Shown one piece after another: positions 45,497 to 57,334 of a stretch of DNA of 64,000 bases. The notes under the pieces were generated by a model. The model saw only the letters and a list, made by a program, of their open reading frames with translations, was not told where the DNA came from and did no database searches. Position 1 is the stretch's first letter, and every line of letters begins with the position of its first letter. Origin of the DNA: Ariolimax columbianus (Eukaryota > Mollusca > Gastropoda > Stylommatophora > Arionidae); NCBI GenBank assembly GCA_036924085.1, contig JAVGWX010000019.1, positions 3,748,641 to 3,812,640 of the forward strand. The letters run 5' to 3'. The position numbers and the translations under genes were made by a program.

Positions 45497-45760
45497 CAGA
45501 GGAAGGTGCTGGGTTCGATCCCCATCACAGCACCGGCCGTTACCCCGGGAAAGCAAACCATTATAAAATGCAGGAGGAAGCAGACCCTTACATAAAATGC
45601 ATGCTGAAGTCGGATGCATTGGGCCGACATGCGCAAAATAAAAACCACAGTTTAACGCACACCTACCTTGGGGAATAGAGAAATAAGGCGAACGCAAACC
45701 ACCCCCGCCCTCCCCCCCCCCCCCCCCAAAAAAAAAAAAAAAACACAAAAAAAAACCCCA
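45497..45760 (+). mobile_element. tRNA-derived SINE, family D, copy 2 (5'-truncated) with exact TSD
   Basis: Flanked by the exact 12-bp duplication AAACAGCACAAC (45485-45496 and 45761-45772). It begins within the tRNA-like head and keeps the B box (GGGTTCGATCCCC) but lacks the A box. The body matches the reverse complement of 34439-34682 (GCTGAAGTCGGATGCATTGG, GGAATAGAGAAATAAGGC). It ends in a C-run then an A-rich tail. Without an A box, Pol III transcription is unlikely. Confidence 0.9.
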
Positions 45761-45772
45761 AAACAGCACAAC

Positions 45773-46969
45773 AAAATAACCATTTTATCACCAACGAAAC
45801 AATAGTCTGGTAACAAAAGAATACGTTAATAACATTACAGACAGTAACATGTTGAGAGGTAGTTCCCAGGGCGACACTTCAAACAATCGTCTTTATCAAT
45901 TTCCATTTCTTCTCTTGCTGTAAATACGTTTCATTTTTGATTGTGTAAACGCAATCATTTGTTTCCGATGCTGTCATAGTTGAGCTCCAGATCTCCGAAG
46001 TACTTGTTTCTGTTGGTATCCATCTATGGAAATTGGTGACCTAGTTAGAGGCGTTGACCATCTGTATCAACAGACGTGATAACAATCTCCGGTATGTCAT
46101 GGAGATGGGCCCTGGAAATATTGTGTGTTGGTATGACACCAGATGTGAGGACAGATCAATAATAAATAAGTGATCGATAATTCAGCACCAAACTAAGTCT
46201 GGTAGAAATTATTGACACTCCGTTTCGTAGTAATTTTAGGATCTACCGTTGTCTCGCCTGCTACATTGGGAAGCCACTTTAGGTTAGTGGGGGAGGTTTG
46301 TTTTCATTGCTGGATGGCAAGAAAATATCAGAGATAAAGAATGAGAGAGAGAGGAGGGCGGGGACAGATGAGAGATAGTTAAGGAGAGGAGATATAAAAA
46401 GTGAAGATGAAACGAGAAGAGAGGAAGAGAAGGTTACATATCAGATAGAAATAGCGTTGTAGATTGACTGTCAGGCATCAATTCTCCTAATTCATGCCAC
46501 CAGTTTTCTCATTTTCTTTCTCAATCACCAGTTCGTTTCTTTTACATATTCTCAAACATCAATAAGTCTGACTTCCTCGAGTATAAATCCCCCCCCCCCC
46601 CCCCCCTCGTGCGTCTCTTTTACACGATCTCAAACAATAATAAGTCTGAATTCTTCGAGTATAACCGATCCGTCTACCCCTCCTATTTTACTCCACATCA
46701 TCCCGTCCTCCACATTAGCATATCCGTCATGAGCATCACTCATCATCATCGGCTCATACTTGTCTCATTCTATCCTCTCAGGCACACAGAAACAGCCATC
46801 AATAGTGTGCCTAGATAAACTATTTTCGCTCTATGTATGCCATACCCGTCAGGCCAGTAATCTTAATTCTGTTCGTGTCTCCACAGAACTATCCACAAGC
46901 TCTGACATTACGAGTTCAGATCCTTTACTGACAGTACTGTTTGCTAGTGGTAAGTAGTATACAGCAAAC
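45773..46969. other. Mostly unique sequence, no gene seen
   Basis: The first 60 bp finish the old minisatellite. A poly-C run is at about 46590-46606 and a GA-rich stretch at 46320-46430. Frames at 46609-46957 have no motif. Confidence 0.45.
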
Positions 46970-47327
46970 GTGTTAGTTGTAGTATGTGTCGGTGTAGTAG
47001 TAGTAGTTGTAGTAATAGTAGTAGTAGTAGTGGTTGTAGTAGTGGCAGTAGTAGTAGTAGTGGAAGTAGTAGTAGTGTTAGTAGTAGTAGTAGTAGTAGT
47101 AGTAGCAGCAGCAGTATCAACAGTAGCAATAGTAGTAGTAGTAGTAGTAGTAATAGTAGTACTAGAAGTAGTAGTACTAGAAAAAGTAGTACTAGTAATA
47201 GTAGTAGTAGTAGTAGAAGACGTAATAGTAGTAGTAATCATAGTAGTTAAGAAAGTTAGTAGTAGTAGTAGCAGTTGCATAAGTAAAAGTAGTAGTAGTA
47301 GAAGTAGTAATAGTAGTAATAAAAGAC

Positions 47328-47362
<35 letters not shown>

Positions 47363-47475
47363 TGTAAAAGTAGTAGTAGTAGTAATAGTAGCAGTTTAAA
47401 AAGTTAGTAGTAGTAGTAGTTGTAGTTGTAAAAGTAGTAGTAGAAGTAGTACATGTAATAGTACTAGACGTAGAA
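46970..47475. repeat. (TAG)n/(GTA)n microsatellite
   Basis: About 500 bp of imperfect GTA triplets. Frames of Val, Ser or Thr/Leu on either strand (46849-47407) are artefacts of the triplet. Confidence 0.97.
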
Positions 47476-48244
47476 GAACTACTTCGTAGTTATTGATTTC
47501 GAAGTCACAGTAATCGTGGACAAATAATTGTATTAGTTTTTATAGTCGGCAGTGTAATTGCAGTAGTTGTAGGTTTCATGGTAATAGCAATAATTGTAGT
47601 TGTTATTGTTTTGGTAATGGCAGTTGTTGCTGTTGATGGGATGGTGATGGTGGGACCAACATTATTGTTCCCATCATTGTCTTCCTTACTTTCTAGTCCG
47701 AGAATCGAACCCCTTTCTGCAATAGATTAGCACTCTGGCCACCCTTCCACTGAAGCTCGGTAAACAAATAGCAGATGTTTAATAAACTGTTAGTGGTAGG
47801 TTAGCAAACAAATTGAATGTTTTCATGTGGTGTGAGAAGAGGAGGGATCACACACATTATGACACCAGATAATTCGTCAACACTGCACATGATGATATTG
47901 AGTATGATCATTGCATGAATATTTGAAGAGAACTATAATCTAGAAATATTAATAGCCAGCTGGATGGGATGCTGATGCTGGTTTCGATGATGATGATGAT
48001 GAATTGTTGGTGTTGATAAATGTAGGACAGAAATGGCAATGTTCTGATTTTAGTTACGTAGATCAGTGCTCTTCTATCAGGACCCTACCGCTCAATAGTG
48101 GTCGATTATAGCTTCCGGGTTGGCGGTAGTAGAATAATGACATGATGTATTCAAAGCATCCAAAACATGGAGATTGAGTGGTCCATCACGATACTTTCTT
48201 GAAATACAAAAGGTTGAAAAGCAATGTTACAGATAGTGATGATA
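47476..48244. other. Mostly unique sequence with one tRNA-like segment
   Basis: Apart from the tRNA-like segment at 47696-47760 and a short GATGAT run near 47985, no feature is recognised. Confidence 0.45.
47696..47760 (-). mobile_element. tRNA-like segment (SINE head or tRNA pseudogene)
   Basis: On the minus strand GGTGGCCAGAGTGC fits an A box and GGGGTTCGATTCTCGG contains a near-perfect B box, about 33 nt apart. The start CCGAGC and the end CTCGG could pair only loosely, so a normal acceptor stem is not obvious. More likely a SINE head than a working tRNA gene. Confidence 0.5.
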
Positions 48245-48665
48245 AGTTGAACAAGTTAATGTAGGTCAAGATGAAGTAGACCAAGTTAATGTAGGTCAAG
48301 ATGAAGTAGACCAAGGTAATGTAGGTCAAGATGAAGTAGACCAAGTTAATGTAGATCATGATGAAGTAGACCAAGTTAATGTAGGTCAAGATGAAGTAGA
48401 CCAAGTTAATGTAGGTCAAGATGAAGTAGACCAAGTTAATGTAGATCATGATGAAGTAGACCAAGTTAATGTAGATCGTGATGAAGTAGACCAAGTTAAT
48501 GTAGATCGTGATGAAGTAGACCAAGTTAATGTAGATCATGATGAAGTAGACCAAGTTAATGTAGGTCATGATGAAGTAGACCAAGTTAATGTAGGTCAAG
48601 ATGAAGTAGACCAAGTTAATGTAGGTCATGATGAAGTAGACCAAGTTAATGTAGATCAAGTACAA
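48245..48665. repeat. 30-bp minisatellite, 14 units
   Basis: Units contain GTAGACCAAGTTAATGTAGG and TCAAGATGAA or TCATGATGAA, exactly 30 bp apart. As ten codons, the minus strand is open (48186-48665, NLVYFILTYI unit). No coding support. Confidence 0.97.
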
Positions 48666-49374
48666 AGTTGCTGTTACTCTTCATCCAATGCTTTTTAAGT
48701 TGTGAGATATAGTCCAATGACATACTAGATGACAGAAAGAAGAAAAAAAAGAGAACATTCATTTCTGTGGTGTGGCCTACGGAGCATTCAACTTTCTCAC
48801 ATGTAGCCTGGGTGGTGTCTGAGTTTGAAACTCCTGCCTTTGTGTTGGATAGTTTTTATGTTGTATCTTACATACGGGCAGTTGTTTCTGTTTAGAAATA
48901 TTTGGTTGTAGTCAATTTCAAAGAATTACATACACTGTTCTTGTCTAGCCATTGCTATTTACTCCCTTTGGGACTCCTCTTCTACCTCTTTGGAAGTGTA
49001 CAGGTCTCTGTTCTTATATACTTGCAATCAAGTGTGCAGAGAAACAAGTGACAGGAGCATGTTGTGTCTATGTATAATGAAGGGGTCGTCTCTTGCTTGT
49101 CTAAACGTGGCCACTGTTAGATGAGAATGTCATGACCTACAAAATATTTGCCCGGACTACGGACAGCAACCTACTCCCACCGACTTTCAGCTGCTAAAGA
49201 TTATTTTCTGTGGATATAGTGTATTCGGTACCTCCGAGTTGATCGTCCGTCTCGGTCTGGACCAAATGCCGATCTCGCTTTGATTGAGTCTAGCGCACGC
49301 TTTAAACCAGCTGGACCCGAACTTTCCACCGTTTCTCAATTCATCTCGTCGAACACCTTACCTCTCAGCCATAA
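48666..49374. other. Unique sequence, no gene seen
   Basis: No motif or repeat recognised. Confidence 0.45.
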
Positions 49375-49535
49375 TAATATTAATAGTAATAATAATAACA
49401 GCAGTAATAATAATAATAATAATAGAAATAATAATCATAGTAATAATAATAAAAGTAATAATAATAGAAATAATAATCATAGTAATAATAATAATAATAA
49501 TAATAGTAATAATAATAAAAATAATAATCAGAGTA
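49375..49535. repeat. (TAA)n microsatellite
   Basis: Imperfect AAT triplets with occasional G or C. Confidence 0.97.
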
Positions 49536-49984
49536 AGCGAATATGGAGAATGCTCTGTGGACCATTTCCCTATCTCAGTATCAGATCAAATATGTTGCTA
49601 ACTCTTAGATAGGTCGTGTCTTGAGAGCCCTTGCGTACTTGACACCGATGACCGTTATGGTGAGTGTGAAATGCCCTGTGACAAGAGGCAGCACTCACTC
49701 AACGGATAGAAGACCAGCATGATGTTTGGACGACACTGGGACACGTTCACGCACGCTCACAGTCACTGCTGCTCGGGAGAAAGTAATCATACAAAACATA
49801 TGATTGTTATGGCAATTACACACATACACATGCACGCGCCGGCATACACGATTAACTTTCCCGCACACAATAGTCAACACTAACTAACTCTCTTTCTCTA
49901 TCTTTCTCTCTCTCTTACTCTCTTACACACGCACACGCACACACACACACAAACACACACACAGAGCTCAGTCTCCAAGATGAA
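49536..49984. other. Unique sequence, then CT/CA-rich low complexity
   Basis: From about 49880 the sequence becomes CT and CA rich. No gene seen. Confidence 0.5.
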
Positions 49985-50465
49985 ACTCATCACTCACGCT
50001 CAAACCTCAACCTCACACACGAACCTTGAACACTCAAGCACAAACCGCAATCCCACACACGTATCTCCATCACTCACGCACAAACCGTAATCCCACACAC
50101 GTACCTCCATCACTCACGCACAAACCGTAATCCCACACATGTACCTCCATCACTCACGCACAAACCTCAATCCCACATACGTACCTCCATCACTCACGAA
50201 CAAATCTCAATCCCACACACGTACCTCCATCACTCACGAACATACTTCAATCCCACACACGTACCTCCATCACTCACGCACAAACCTCAATCTCACAGAT
50301 GTACCTCCATCACTCACGCACAAACCGTAGTCCCACACACGTACCTGCATCACTGACGCACAAACCTCAACCACACACGTACCTCCATCACTGGTGCACA
50401 AACCTCAACCACACACGTACCTCCATCACTCACGCACAAACCTCAATTCCACACACGAACTCAAT
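49985..50465. repeat. 39-40-bp minisatellite, about 11 units
   Basis: Units contain CACGTACCTCCATCACTCAC, GCACAAACC and CAATCCCACA. Confidence 0.93.
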
Positions 50466-50539
50466 CACACAGGCATGAACCATCATAACTAGCACACGAA
50501 CCTACATCACTTAAACACACGTTACAGAAACACACGCGA

Positions 50540-50755
50540 GACGCCAACGTGTGCACACACACGGCTCCTTCACACTTACCAACGTGTACACACGTCTCCT
50601 TCACACTTACCAACGTGTACACGCAAGTCTCATTCACACTTACCAACGTGTACACACGCAAGTCTCCTTCACACTTACAAACGTGTACACACGCAAGTCT
50701 CATTCACTCTTACCACCGTGTACACAGGTAAGTCTCCTTCACATTAGCCAACGTT
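50540..50755. repeat. 33-36-bp minisatellite, about 6 units
   Basis: Units contain TCACACTTACCAACGTGTAC, ACACGCAAGTCTC and variants. Confidence 0.92.
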
Positions 50756-50799
50756 TACACGAAACCATGTCAGTCACAGGAATCTCCGCCATACAGAGA

Positions 50800-51060
50800 C
50801 ATTCTTCACACACACGAGCCCTAAACACACACGAGCCCTAAACACACACGAGCCCTAAACACACACGAGCCGTAAATACACACACGAGCCGTAAATACAC
50901 ACACGAGCCCTAAACACACACGAGCCCTAAACACAGACGCCCATCACACACACGAGCCCTAAACACGCACGAGCCATAAACATTCACGTCCATCACATAC
51001 ACGAACCCTAAACACACACGAGGCTCGCAACACATTCAATAGACCCCAAACACACACGCC
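50800..51060. repeat. 16-18-bp minisatellite
   Basis: About 14 units of ACACACGAGCCCTAAAC type, with loose variants at the right end. Confidence 0.9.
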
Positions 51061-51659
51061 CATCTCACACAAGACACCTCCAACATACGCACACACACAC
51101 GCACACACACTCGCACGCCCGCTCACATCACACATACCTAAGCTCCCGACACGCAGGCAAGCCCCACCACACACTTCCATGGAGCAATGCTGATGGGAGT
51201 AATGCGCATGGCAGGGTCACCGAGGCAGGACAGGTCTTTGTAGAGGTCTAGTCTCCAGGGCTGAGTAACACATGCATCATTGCAGGCGTAGTGACAGAAC
51301 CTAGTTGAGTGATACATTTACTAGCCTGAGCCAATCCAGTTTCACTACGTAGACTTAATGTGTTCTTGCCTCGTTCTTTGCTGTTGGTTTCCTTGTATTT
51401 ATCTCCATGGATAGCGAGGAGATGCAGGCCGGAGGGCATTGCACTGATGTCCATTCGTGACGATTTTTCGCGTGACCGGGAATGCATCATTAAAGATGAG
51501 CTAACATGAAAGACGGAGAAACGATATGATTGCCGACTTAGATGTGTGAGCTACGTCCATGGCTGAACTTCACGATCTGGGAGACCGACAAAATGAACTA
51601 CCTCACTCCAGAGATACTCGAACAAAGCGTCAATGCCCTGCCCTTTGACATGACACATA
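51061..51659. other. Low-complexity CA then unique sequence
   Basis: CA/GC low complexity to about 51180, then unique DNA. Frames at 51248-51490 (-) and the start of 51542-52345 (+) show no domain. Confidence 0.45.
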
Positions 51660-51672
51660 CACCGATACATAT

Positions 51673-51709
<37 letters not shown>

Positions 51710-52145
51710 ACCTCAATACACACGAGTCCACAACACACCACACAAACCCCAATACACACGAGTCCAAAACACACACACACAAACCCACAATACACAGACA
51801 CACACACTCACACACAGACAAGCCCCAAATACACACGACTCCACAACACACACACACAAAACCCCAAAACACACGAGTCCACAACATACACACACACACA
51901 CAAAAACCTCAATACACACGAGTTCACAACATACACACACACACACACAAAAACCTCAATACACACGAGTTCACAACACACACACACACACACACACAAA
52001 AACCTCAATACACACGAGTTCACAACACACACACACACACACAAAAACCTCAATACACACGAGTTCACAACATACACACACACACACAAACCTCAATACA
52101 CACGAGTTCACAACACACACACACACACACACACACACAATGTCT
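51660..52145. repeat. (CA)n-containing minisatellite, 33-46-bp units
   Basis: About 11 units combine a variable (AC)n run with CTCAATACACACGAGTTCAC. Plus and minus frames (51542-52345, 51598-52089) follow from the repeat. Confidence 0.95.
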
Positions 52146-52319
52146 CAATCTCACATTTACGAGCGCCCAACATACACATACTGTCCCCAGACGCGCGCAC
52201 ACACACACACACACAAACAAATTCCCCACCACATACTAACAGTATTCCCCTCCCCGCCTACTATCATCCTTCCCTCGTAAAGACACATTACATACAGATC
52301 AACTTTACTCACATCACAG

Positions 52320-52334
52320 CCCCCCCCCCCCCCA
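52320..52334 (+). repeat. Poly-C run of about 15
   Basis: C homopolymer just upstream of the 25-bp array. Confidence 0.85.
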
Positions 52335-52364
52335 CTTACACTTGACCCCAACAGCTGATCACGT

Positions 52365-53380
52365 AACAGCCCCCAACATGAGATGTTGTCAAATCGCCCC
52401 TCCCTCGTGACACCCCACAACATCTAATCACATCTCGGCTCCCAACATCTTACCACGTCATAGCCCCCAACATCTGATCACGTCACAGCCCCCAACATCT
52501 GATCACGTGACAGACCCCAACATCTGATCACGTCACAGCCCCCAACATCTGATCACGTCACAGCCCTCAACATCTCATCACGTAACGGCTCCCAACATCT
52601 GATCACGTCACAGCCCCCAACATCTGCTAACGTCACAGCCCCGAACATCTGATCACGTCACAGCCCCCAACATCTGATCACGTCACAGCCCCCAACATCT
52701 GTTCACGTCACATACCCCTACATATTTTCATGTCACAGTCCCCAACATCTGTTCACGTCACATCGCCCAACATATGTTCACCTGACAGCCCATTACATAT
52801 TTTCACGTCACAGCCCCAACATCTAATCAAGTCACATACCCCTACATCTTTTCACGTCACAGCCCCAAACATCTGTCCACGTCACAGCCCCCAACATCTG
52901 TCCACGTCACAGCCCCCAACATCTGTCCACGTCACAGCCCCCAACATCTGTCCACGTCACAGCCCCCAACATCTGTTCACCTGACAGCCCCTTACATCTT
53001 TTCACGTCACAGTCCCAACATATACTCACGTTACATACCCATACTCTTTTCACGTCACAGCCCCCAACATCTGTCTACGTCACAGCCCCCAACATATGTC
53101 CACGTCACAGCCCCCAGCATCTGTCCACGTCACAGGCCCCAACATATGTCCACGTCACAGCCCTCAACATCTGTTCACGCACCAGCCCCCAACATCTGTC
53201 CACGTCACAGCCCCCAACATCTGTTCACGCACCAGCCCCCCCCCCCAACATCTGTCCACGTCACAGCCCCCAACATCTGTCCACGTCACATTCCCCAACA
53301 TCTGACCACGTCACAGCCCCCAACATCTGTCCACGTCACATTCCCCAACATCTGTCCACGTCACAGCCCCCAAGTACAAC
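52365..53380. repeat. 25-bp minisatellite, about 40 units
   Basis: Units contain CACGTCACAGCCCCCAACAT followed by CTGAT or CTGTC. The left half is mostly CTGATCACGTCAC, the right half mostly CTGTCCACGTCAC. Plus frames of SVHVTAPNICPRHSP type are repeat-derived. Confidence 0.97.
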
Positions 53381-54204
53381 CCTAACCTGTCCATGAAACC
53401 CATGTGACAGATAACGTGTCAGAAATAATGACAACACGCACATAAATAACCCAATGACGTAATCATTTTGTTCGAAGCTTCCCCGGTCCTTTGATCACGT
53501 CACTCCTTCCAACAGATTGCAGCATTAACATACATCACTCACCTGCCGCTTCCTTACCAAGAACAGACAGATTTTTGCTATTAACCTTAACAACTCACCC
53601 CATTCGATGATGTCTGATGGAAAGTGACCTAATGAACTATTTGAAATGTCCATAAAGTTCTGTGTTCAGTTGTCTTGTTACTGTAATTTATATTGCGAGT
53701 GACAGATAGGTCTATCTGTGTACAGAACTATGAACGGAAGACACGAAGTTTGAAATTCTGAGAAATGAATATGTTCTTGAATTCTTGCAAATATACTCAC
53801 GTCTCGGGAATTATCAAATGTTAGAATTGATGTTGTTGTGATACGATATTTGCGTTGTGATTTAATCATTCTAATGGTGATGTCTGAACTAGACATGATT
53901 AAGATTATAATGACGATGGTTATGATGATAATGATGATGACAAAGTAATATTGTGGTTTGAATTATATCTAGGTAACAATTTATTTGCATATGATATGTA
54001 CCAACGGGCAGTGTTTCGATAACTTAAAACATCTCAGAGAGTGGGTGTTTAACACTGACCAGAGGCGCAGGGCTCGGCTCTTGAATAGATGGATGCATGT
54101 TCGACCAGAGCTGTGTGTGAAAGCAAGTGTGGAATAGTATGATGGAGGTAGGAGTGGTCTGTGAGGCTGTGCTCCAAATAACACGTTCTCAGATATTGTA
54201 CCGA
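53381..54204. other. Unique sequence, no gene seen
   Basis: A short ATGATG-rich run lies at about 53905-53942. Nothing else recognised. Confidence 0.45.
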
Positions 54205-54330
54205 TTATAGTGAACAGAGGGATTGAGCACTCGCTTCTTGTAGCACATATTCCGGGTTCAAACCGTATTGTCTGCACGTCCCGGCCGACTCGTGTGTAAA
54301 AGGACACATGGCGTACTATTAAGGGAAGTA
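54205..54330 (+). mobile_element. tRNA-derived SINE-like element, single copy
   Basis: GGGATTGAGCACTCGCTTCTTG followed by ATTCCGGGTTCAAACCG resembles a tRNA D-to-T region with a perfect B-box core. The following GACACATGGCGTACTATTAAG would be the body. No A-rich tail or TSD identified. Confidence 0.45.
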
Positions 54331-54387
54331 AGGCAGTGAGACATGGCAGTGTCTACCCCAATCTCATAAACAGATCTACTAGATCGT

Positions 54388-54777
54388 GTTCATACAATCC
54401 GACATGGCCAGTTTGAGTCGGCATTGTATGTCTGCTTAGACCTTGTTCATACAATCCGACATGGCCAGTTTGAGTCGGCATTGTATGTCTGCTTAGACCT
54501 TGTTCATACAATCCGACATGGCCAGTTTGAGTCGGCATTGTATGTCTGCTTAGACCTTGTTCATACAATCCGACATGGCCAGTTTGAGTCGGCATTGTAT
54601 GTCTGCTTAGACCTTGTTCATACAATCCGACATGGCCAGTTTGAGTCGGCATTGTATGTCTGCTTAGACCTTGTTCATACAATCCGACATGGCCAGTTTG
54701 AGTCGGCATTGTATGTCTGCTTAGACCTTGTTCATACAATCCGACATGGCCAGTTTGAGTCGGCATTGTATGTCTGT
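54388..54777. repeat. 57-bp hairpin-forming minisatellite, 7 units
   Basis: Starts of GTTCATACAATCCGACATGG lie exactly 57 bp apart from 54388 to 54730. Six units are complete, the seventh is cut at TGTATGTCTG, and copies look identical by eye. CATACAAT-CCGAC pairs with GTCGG-C-ATTGTATG (13 base pairs, one bulged base, 13-nt loop). Both strands are open (160 and 179 codons) because 57 is 19 codons. Confidence 0.97.
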
Positions 54778-55234
54778 GCACATCGTTTTCAGATATCAGA
54801 TATGAACAGTTTGAGGCAGTATGTGAGAGCTTTCTTTGGACGTCTCTCTTATACCGTTCGTTTACTGCCATTTCCAGGTGGACATTTGTCACTACTAACC
54901 ACTTAATCCTACTTCTGTCACATGACTGACACTGTCACAGTCACATGGTCACTTACTAATTGAGTGGCCCATCTTCTACTCTTGACTGTAAATGTACAAC
55001 TAGTCACTTTCTAAGTTAGTTGCTTCTTTTGCCAACTGTATTTTCTATTATCTCTTGCCGGCAACTTAGAACATGTGTCTGAAGTATATGATTCCTGCAT
55101 CTTTGATCTGTTAGATCTGATTTTGTTGCGGTTTATGTTAGTTTGGTTACTCTTCCTTGGCATTGTCTTCGCTGTATTTTATCCTGTACTTCCCTGTTGC
55201 CAATAACTTCTCTTCAAGTGTCATTCAGCACGTG
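54778..55234. other. Unique sequence, no gene seen
   Basis: No feature recognised. Confidence 0.45.
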
Positions 55235-55895
55235 ATGTATATTTTCAGGGTTGTTCTGATGGAGAAAGTGATGTATCTGTTTTCAGCTCTGTTCTGATGG
55301 AGAAAGTGATGTTTCTGTTTCAGTGCTGTTCTTATGGAGAAAGTGATGTTTCAGTTTTCAGGGCTGTTCTGATGGAGAAAGTGATGTATCTGTTTTCAGT
55401 GCTGTTCTGATGGAGAAAGTGATGTATCTGTTTTCAGTGCTATTCTGATGGAGATAGGGATGTATCTGTCTCCAGTGCTGTTCTGATGGAGAAAGTGATA
55501 TTTCAGTTTTCAGGGCTGTTCTGATGGAGAAAGTGATGTATCTGTTTTCAGTGCTGTTCTGATGGAGAAAGTCATGTATGTGTTCCCAGTGCTGTTCTGA
55601 TTTAGAAAGTGATGTATGTGTTTAAAGTGCTGTTCTGATTTATAAAGTGATGTATGTGATTTCAGTGCTGTTCTGAAGTAGATAGTGTAGTATCTGTTTC
55701 CAGTGCTGTTCTGATTGAGAAAGTCATGTATGTGTTCCCAGTGCTGTTCTGATTTATAAAGTGATGTATGTGATTTCAGTGCTGTTCTGAAGTAGATAGT
55801 GTAGTATCTGTTTCCAGTGCTGTTCTGATTGAGAAAGTCATGTATATGTTTTCAGTGCTGTTCTGATGGCGATAGTGATGTATCTGTTTCCAGTG
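55235..55895. repeat. 37-38-bp minisatellite, about 17 units
   Basis: Units contain CAGTGCTGTTCTGATGGAGA, AAGTGATGTATCTGTTTTC and variants (ATTTATAAAG, GAAGTAGATAG). A two-unit block appears duplicated between about 55600 and 55830. Confidence 0.93.
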
Positions 55896-56159
55896 CTGTT
55901 CCGTATCGTTGATGTCTTACACATGTTATCGCACGGTATACCTACTGGATATCGAAATTGTAAACTGATCTTCAATGATATTCTCTTTGAGGAATCCTTC
56001 ATGATGCAATTATATATGGTTGTTCGTTGTTGTGTACCGCTTAATTGCCAATTTTAGTACGGCTACCAGCAGATGGTTGTCTGAATCCACTGCCCCTCCC
56101 TCTATATTATTTTACATTTTTATAACGATGATCTGAAATTCATTTGTATACAAAAATGG
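55896..56159. other. Unique sequence, no gene seen
   Basis: The frame at 55866-56057 starts inside the array and has no motif. Confidence 0.4.
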
Positions 56160-56755
56160 TCAACTTGGTTTTATGTTATGTGGTCTGGTGATATCATGTC
56201 ATGTGGTCTGGTGATATCAGGTCATGTGGTCTGGTGATATCATGTCATGTGGTCTGGTGATATCATGTCATGTGGTCTGGTGATATCATGTCATTTGGTC
56301 TGGTGATATCATGACATGTGGTCTGGTGATGTCATGTCATGTGGTCTGGTGATATCATGGCATGTGGTCTGGTGATATCATGGTATGTGGTCTGGTGATA
56401 TCATGGTATGTGGTCTGGTGATAGTATGTCATGTGGTCTGGTGATATCATGTCATGTGGTCTGGTGATATCATGTCATGTGGTCTGGTGATGTCATGTCA
56501 TGTGGTCTGGTGATGTCATGTCATCTGGTTTGGTGATATCATGGCATGTGGTCTAGTGATATCATATCACGTGGTCTGGTGATATCATGGTATATAGTCT
56601 GGTGATAGTATGTCATATGATCTGGTGATATCAAGTCGTGTGGTCTGGTAATATCATGACATATGGTCTGGTGATATCATGACACGTGGTCTGGTGATAT
56701 CATGACACGTGGTCTGGTGATATCATAGCACGTGGTCTGGTGATATCATGGCGTG
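56160..56755. repeat. 23-bp minisatellite, about 26 units
   Basis: Units contain TGTGGTCTGGTGATATCATG. Most carry the palindrome TGATATCA. Units diverge at the right end (ACACGTGGTC). Confidence 0.96.
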
Positions 56756-57334
56756 TGGAAACAAGCTAATGCCAACCATCAGTTGTGATTGCTAGCACAT
56801 AAGTCCATTAGCAATACTCCATTATCATTGTTAGTGCTGATACCAAGTTCTCCATGATCTCTTGAAGACCGATGTTATCATTCCCAGCCTAGACATTTAG
56901 GTCAGCAATCAAAATCGAAATGTCTGTGAAGAAAGTACATTCTCACACCACTGAGACAGACAGAAAATAGCAGATGTCTGTATTACAATAAACAGACCTA
57001 AGTGCTATTTATATTGAGAAACCCAGTATGTCATTATACAGCTGGGTGATAAAGCCTATTATTTTCAAGTTTGTGCCACGAGTTTTATTCGCCTTCTATC
57101 GAGGCCATCTTGATGCCGTGAGTAGAATTGATTTATTGAATCTGATGTTTCACTGCTGATCATCGGCTTCGTGGCTCCTACTGCCTCCGTCTGTAAGTGG
57201 CTGGTCCTACTGCCTCAGCCTGTAAGTGGCTGGTCCTACTGCCTCTCGCCTGTTAGTGACTTCTGCAGCCTCTCGCCTGTTAGTGACTTCTGCGTCTATT
57301 GTGATATTATCATTGTCAGAAGTCTACTGCGGTT
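56756..57334. other. Unique sequence, no gene seen
   Basis: A few CTGCCTC-CGCCTGTTAGTG repeats precede the next array (57175-57290). Nothing else recognised. Confidence 0.45.

Noticed and set aside
47696..47760. Functional tRNA gene
   Set aside because: A and B boxes are good but no acceptor stem of seven pairs could be drawn, so a SINE head or pseudogene is more likely.
54353..54906. Opposite-strand frames of 160 and 179 codons
   Set aside because: Both are open because the 57-bp unit is 19 codons long. Neither has non-repeat sequence with a domain.
22985..56755. Palindromes as a common feature of many arrays (10-bp in the 33- and 43-bp units, 8-bp in the 23-bp unit, hairpin in the 57-bp unit)
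   Set aside because: With roughly 40 unit sequences, a few perfect 10-bp palindromes are only slightly more than chance would give, so I kept the single arrays as findings but not a general rule.
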